Part shown: positions 5,830 to 7,261 of the stretch, piece by piece
How the letters are laid out: every line of letters begins with the position of its first letter
Numbering within the stretch: the first letter of the stretch is position 1
NCBI GenBank assembly: GCA_030430345.1
Contig: JAUIFT010000119.1
Coordinates: 1-7,261, forward strand
Length of the DNA stretch: 7,261 nt
Source: Calditrichia bacterium
GTDB lineage: Bacteria; Calditrichota; Calditrichia; RBG-13-44-9; J042
Direction of reading: 5' to 3'
The notes under the pieces: model-generated
Told to the model about the DNA's origin: nothing
Databases searched by the model: none
Seen by the model: only the letters and a program-made list of their open reading frames with translations
Program-made: the position numbers and the translations under genes

Positions 5830-7173
5830 ATGACAGCAGAAAAAAATAGTATCCTAAATAAGCCTAAGCGTCCCCGGGTTGTCATCATTGGGGGAGGATT
5901 CGGTGGTTTGTATGCTGCGCAGAATCTCGGTGGTCAGAATGTGGAAGTATTGCTGATCGATAAACGAAATTTTCACCTTTTTCAACCATTGCTCTACCAG
6001 GTTGCCACCGGCGGGCTATCCCCGGGGGATATTGCCTCTCCGCTACGAGCCGTGGTGAGTAAATACAAAAATATCCGGGTGATTAATGTAGAAGTGCAAA
6101 ACATCGACCTTTCCCGTAAAAAAGTCTTTCTGGAAAATGAGGCTTATAGTTATGACCGGCTGATCGTTGCTGCCGGCGCGCAGCATCATTATTTCGGCAA
6201 CGATCAATGGGCGCCGAAAGCGCCGGGATTGAAGACGATCGAAGACGCGCTGGAAATGCGCCGCAGAATTTTCCAGGCATTCGAAAATGCCGAGAAGGAA
6301 AACGATCCGCGGCAGCGCCAGGCCTGGTTGAATTTTGTGATTATCGGTGGTGGACCAACCGGGGTAGAGCTTGCCGGCGCACTGGCGGAATTGGCTTATG
6401 AGACGCTGAAAAATGATTTTGCCGCTATGGATCCCGCTGAAACAACTATTACGCTTATTGAAGGCGCATCTCGAATCTTAGGCAGCTACCCCGAAATACT
6501 CTCGGCCAAAGCACAAAAGACCCTGGAAAAGCTCGGCGTGAAGATCAAAACGAACTCCCTGGTTATCGATATTGATGATAATCAGTTAAGAGTGCAGCAT
6601 GGCGCAGCGAGTGAAACGATTCCCGCAAAAACAATACTGTGGGGAGCAGGTGTTAAAATGGCCGGTCTGGTGGATATTCTGGCCCGGGAAAGTGGCGCCG
6701 AACAAGATCGTACCGGAAGATTACATGTGACTGCAAACCTTCTTCTGGAAAACTACCGGGACGTTTTCGTCATAGGGGATATGGCCTATCTGGAAGACAA
6801 AAATGGCCAGGCCTTGCCCGGAGTTGCACCGGTCGCGATGCAGCAGGGGAGATATGTCGCCAAATTAATCCGCAGGCAATTAAAAGGGAAGCAAGGAAAA
6901 CCGTTTCGCTATCTTAACAAGGGCAGTCTGGCAGTCATTGGCCGTAATGCTGCCGTGGCGGACTTCGGATTTGCCCGTCTGGCCGGATGGCCCGCCTGGC
7001 TGGTTTGGATATTTGTGCATATTGCCTATTTGATCGAATATGAAAATCGCCTGTTGGTACTGATTCAATGGGCCAGTAATTACCTTACCCGTAAGAAAGG
7101 GGCGCGCCTGATTACCGGCGATTTGCCTGTTGATTTAGCAAAAGAAAAAGATGCTTCAAGTGTCTATGAATAA
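5830..7173 (+). CDS. ndh: Type II NADH:quinone oxidoreductase (NDH-2), FAD-dependent
   Basis: This 447-residue flavoprotein oxidises NADH and passes electrons to the membrane quinone pool without pumping protons. The FAD Rossmann motif VVIIGGGFGG is at 17-26. FHLFQPLLYQVATGGLSPGDIA (48-69) is characteristic of NDH-2. The second dinucleotide motif, VIIGGGPTGVELAG (170-183), binds NADH. RDVFVIGDMA (310-319) is the second FAD contact, and the AMQQG at 336-340 corresponds to the conserved quinone-site AQxAxQQG region. The aromatic, partly amphipathic segment at about 380-415 (LAGWPAWLVWIFVHIAYLIEY and onward) fits peripheral attachment to the inner face of the cytoplasmic membrane. Length is normal for the family (about 400-450). 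It is divergent from the S9 peptidase, with a 259-bp gap rich in dyads, and appears monocistronic within the window. Other pyridine nucleotide-disulphide oxidoreductases such as sulfide:quinone reductase are less likely because the redox cysteines are absent. Confidence 0.95.
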   Translation: MTAEKNSILNKPKRPRVVIIGGGFGGLYAAQNLGGQNVEVLLIDKRNFHLFQPLLYQVATGGLSPGDIASPLRAVVSKYKNIRVINVEVQNIDLSRKKVFLENEAYSYDRLIVAAGAQHHYFGNDQWAPKAPGLKTIEDALEMRRRIFQAFENAEKENDPRQRQAWLNFVIIGGGPTGVELAGALAELAYETLKNDFAAMDPAETTITLIEGASRILGSYPEILSAKAQKTLEKLGVKIKTNSLVIDIDDNQLRVQHGAASETIPAKTILWGAGVKMAGLVDILARESGAEQDRTGRLHVTANLLLENYRDVFVIGDMAYLEDKNGQALPGVAPVAMQQGRYVAKLIRRQLKGKQGKPFRYLNKGSLAVIGRNAAVADFGFARLAGWPAWLVWIFVHIAYLIEYENRLLVLIQWASNYLTRKKGARLITGDLPVDLAKEKDASSVYE

Positions 7174-7201
7174 AATACTTAAATTGGTTTTTTGTGAGGA
7201 C

Positions 7202-7231
7202 TTGACGGTAAAAGGAACCCTATTTTATGCT
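7202..7231 (+). promoter_or_regulatory. Candidate sigma70-type promoter for a gene beyond the window
   Basis: TTGACG (7202-7207) and TATGCT (7226-7231) are separated by 18 bp and match the -35 and -10 consensus at 5/6 and 4/6 positions. It sits 28 bp after the ndh stop and points out of the window. Confidence 0.35.
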
Positions 7232-7250
7232 AACGCGTAGAAAATAAGAG

Positions 7251-7256
7251 TTGACA
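7251..7256 (+). promoter_or_regulatory. Perfect -35 hexamer at the window edge
   Basis: TTGACA matches the sigma70 -35 consensus exactly; its -10 partner would lie past the end of the window, so the call cannot be completed. Confidence 0.25.
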
Positions 7257-7261
7257 ATAGT

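Noticed and set aside
7174..7200. Intrinsic terminator after ndh, suggested by the T run at 7187-7193
   Set aside because: No convincing GC-containing stem precedes the T run.

Overview
The window looks like a piece of an ordinary bacterial chromosome with moderate GC genes and AT-rich gaps. An exported S9 peptidase with a Sec signal peptide, a type II NADH dehydrogenase and a variant-type cysteinyl-tRNA synthetase suggest a Gram-negative, respiring bacterium. Something in the Bacteroidota/Ignavibacteriota/Calditrichota (FCB) neighbourhood would fit, but this is an impression from protein style and not a demonstrated assignment. No mobile element, CRISPR array, tRNA or rRNA is visible.

Layout. 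The left edge (2-535, +) holds the C-terminal part of a CaiB/BaiF (family III) CoA-transferase, followed by a hairpin that may end its transcript. After a 201-bp gap, 737-1531 (+) encodes an unrecognised 264-residue membrane-anchored or exported protein. It converges on cysS (1579-2958, -), and the 47 bp between the two stop codons is almost filled by two overlapping, mutually exclusive inverted repeats. Upstream of cysS on the same strand, with a 23-bp gap, is a large secreted S9-family prolyl oligopeptidase-like enzyme (2982-5570, -) that starts at GTG behind a near-perfect Shine-Dalgarno sequence. Peptidase and cysS are probably co-transcribed.

A 259-bp AT-rich divergent region (5571-5829) separates the peptidase from ndh (5830-7173, +), a type II NADH:quinone oxidoreductase. 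The ndh leader is the richest non-coding part of the window. It has a nearly perfect 31-bp palindrome, an 18-bp site resembling the operator of the NADH-sensing repressor Rex, and a 7-bp dyad just before the ribosome binding site. The last 88 bp carry one or two sigma70-like promoter elements pointing out of the window toward an unseen gene.

The genes do not form an obvious single pathway. They are housekeeping functions (tRNA charging, NADH oxidation), acyl-CoA metabolism and extracellular or periplasmic peptide hydrolysis. I found no convincing new multi-gene system. The items most worth following up are the ndh leader dyads, the interlocked repeat between the convergent genes, the uncharacterised anchored protein and the variant sequence class of the CysRS.
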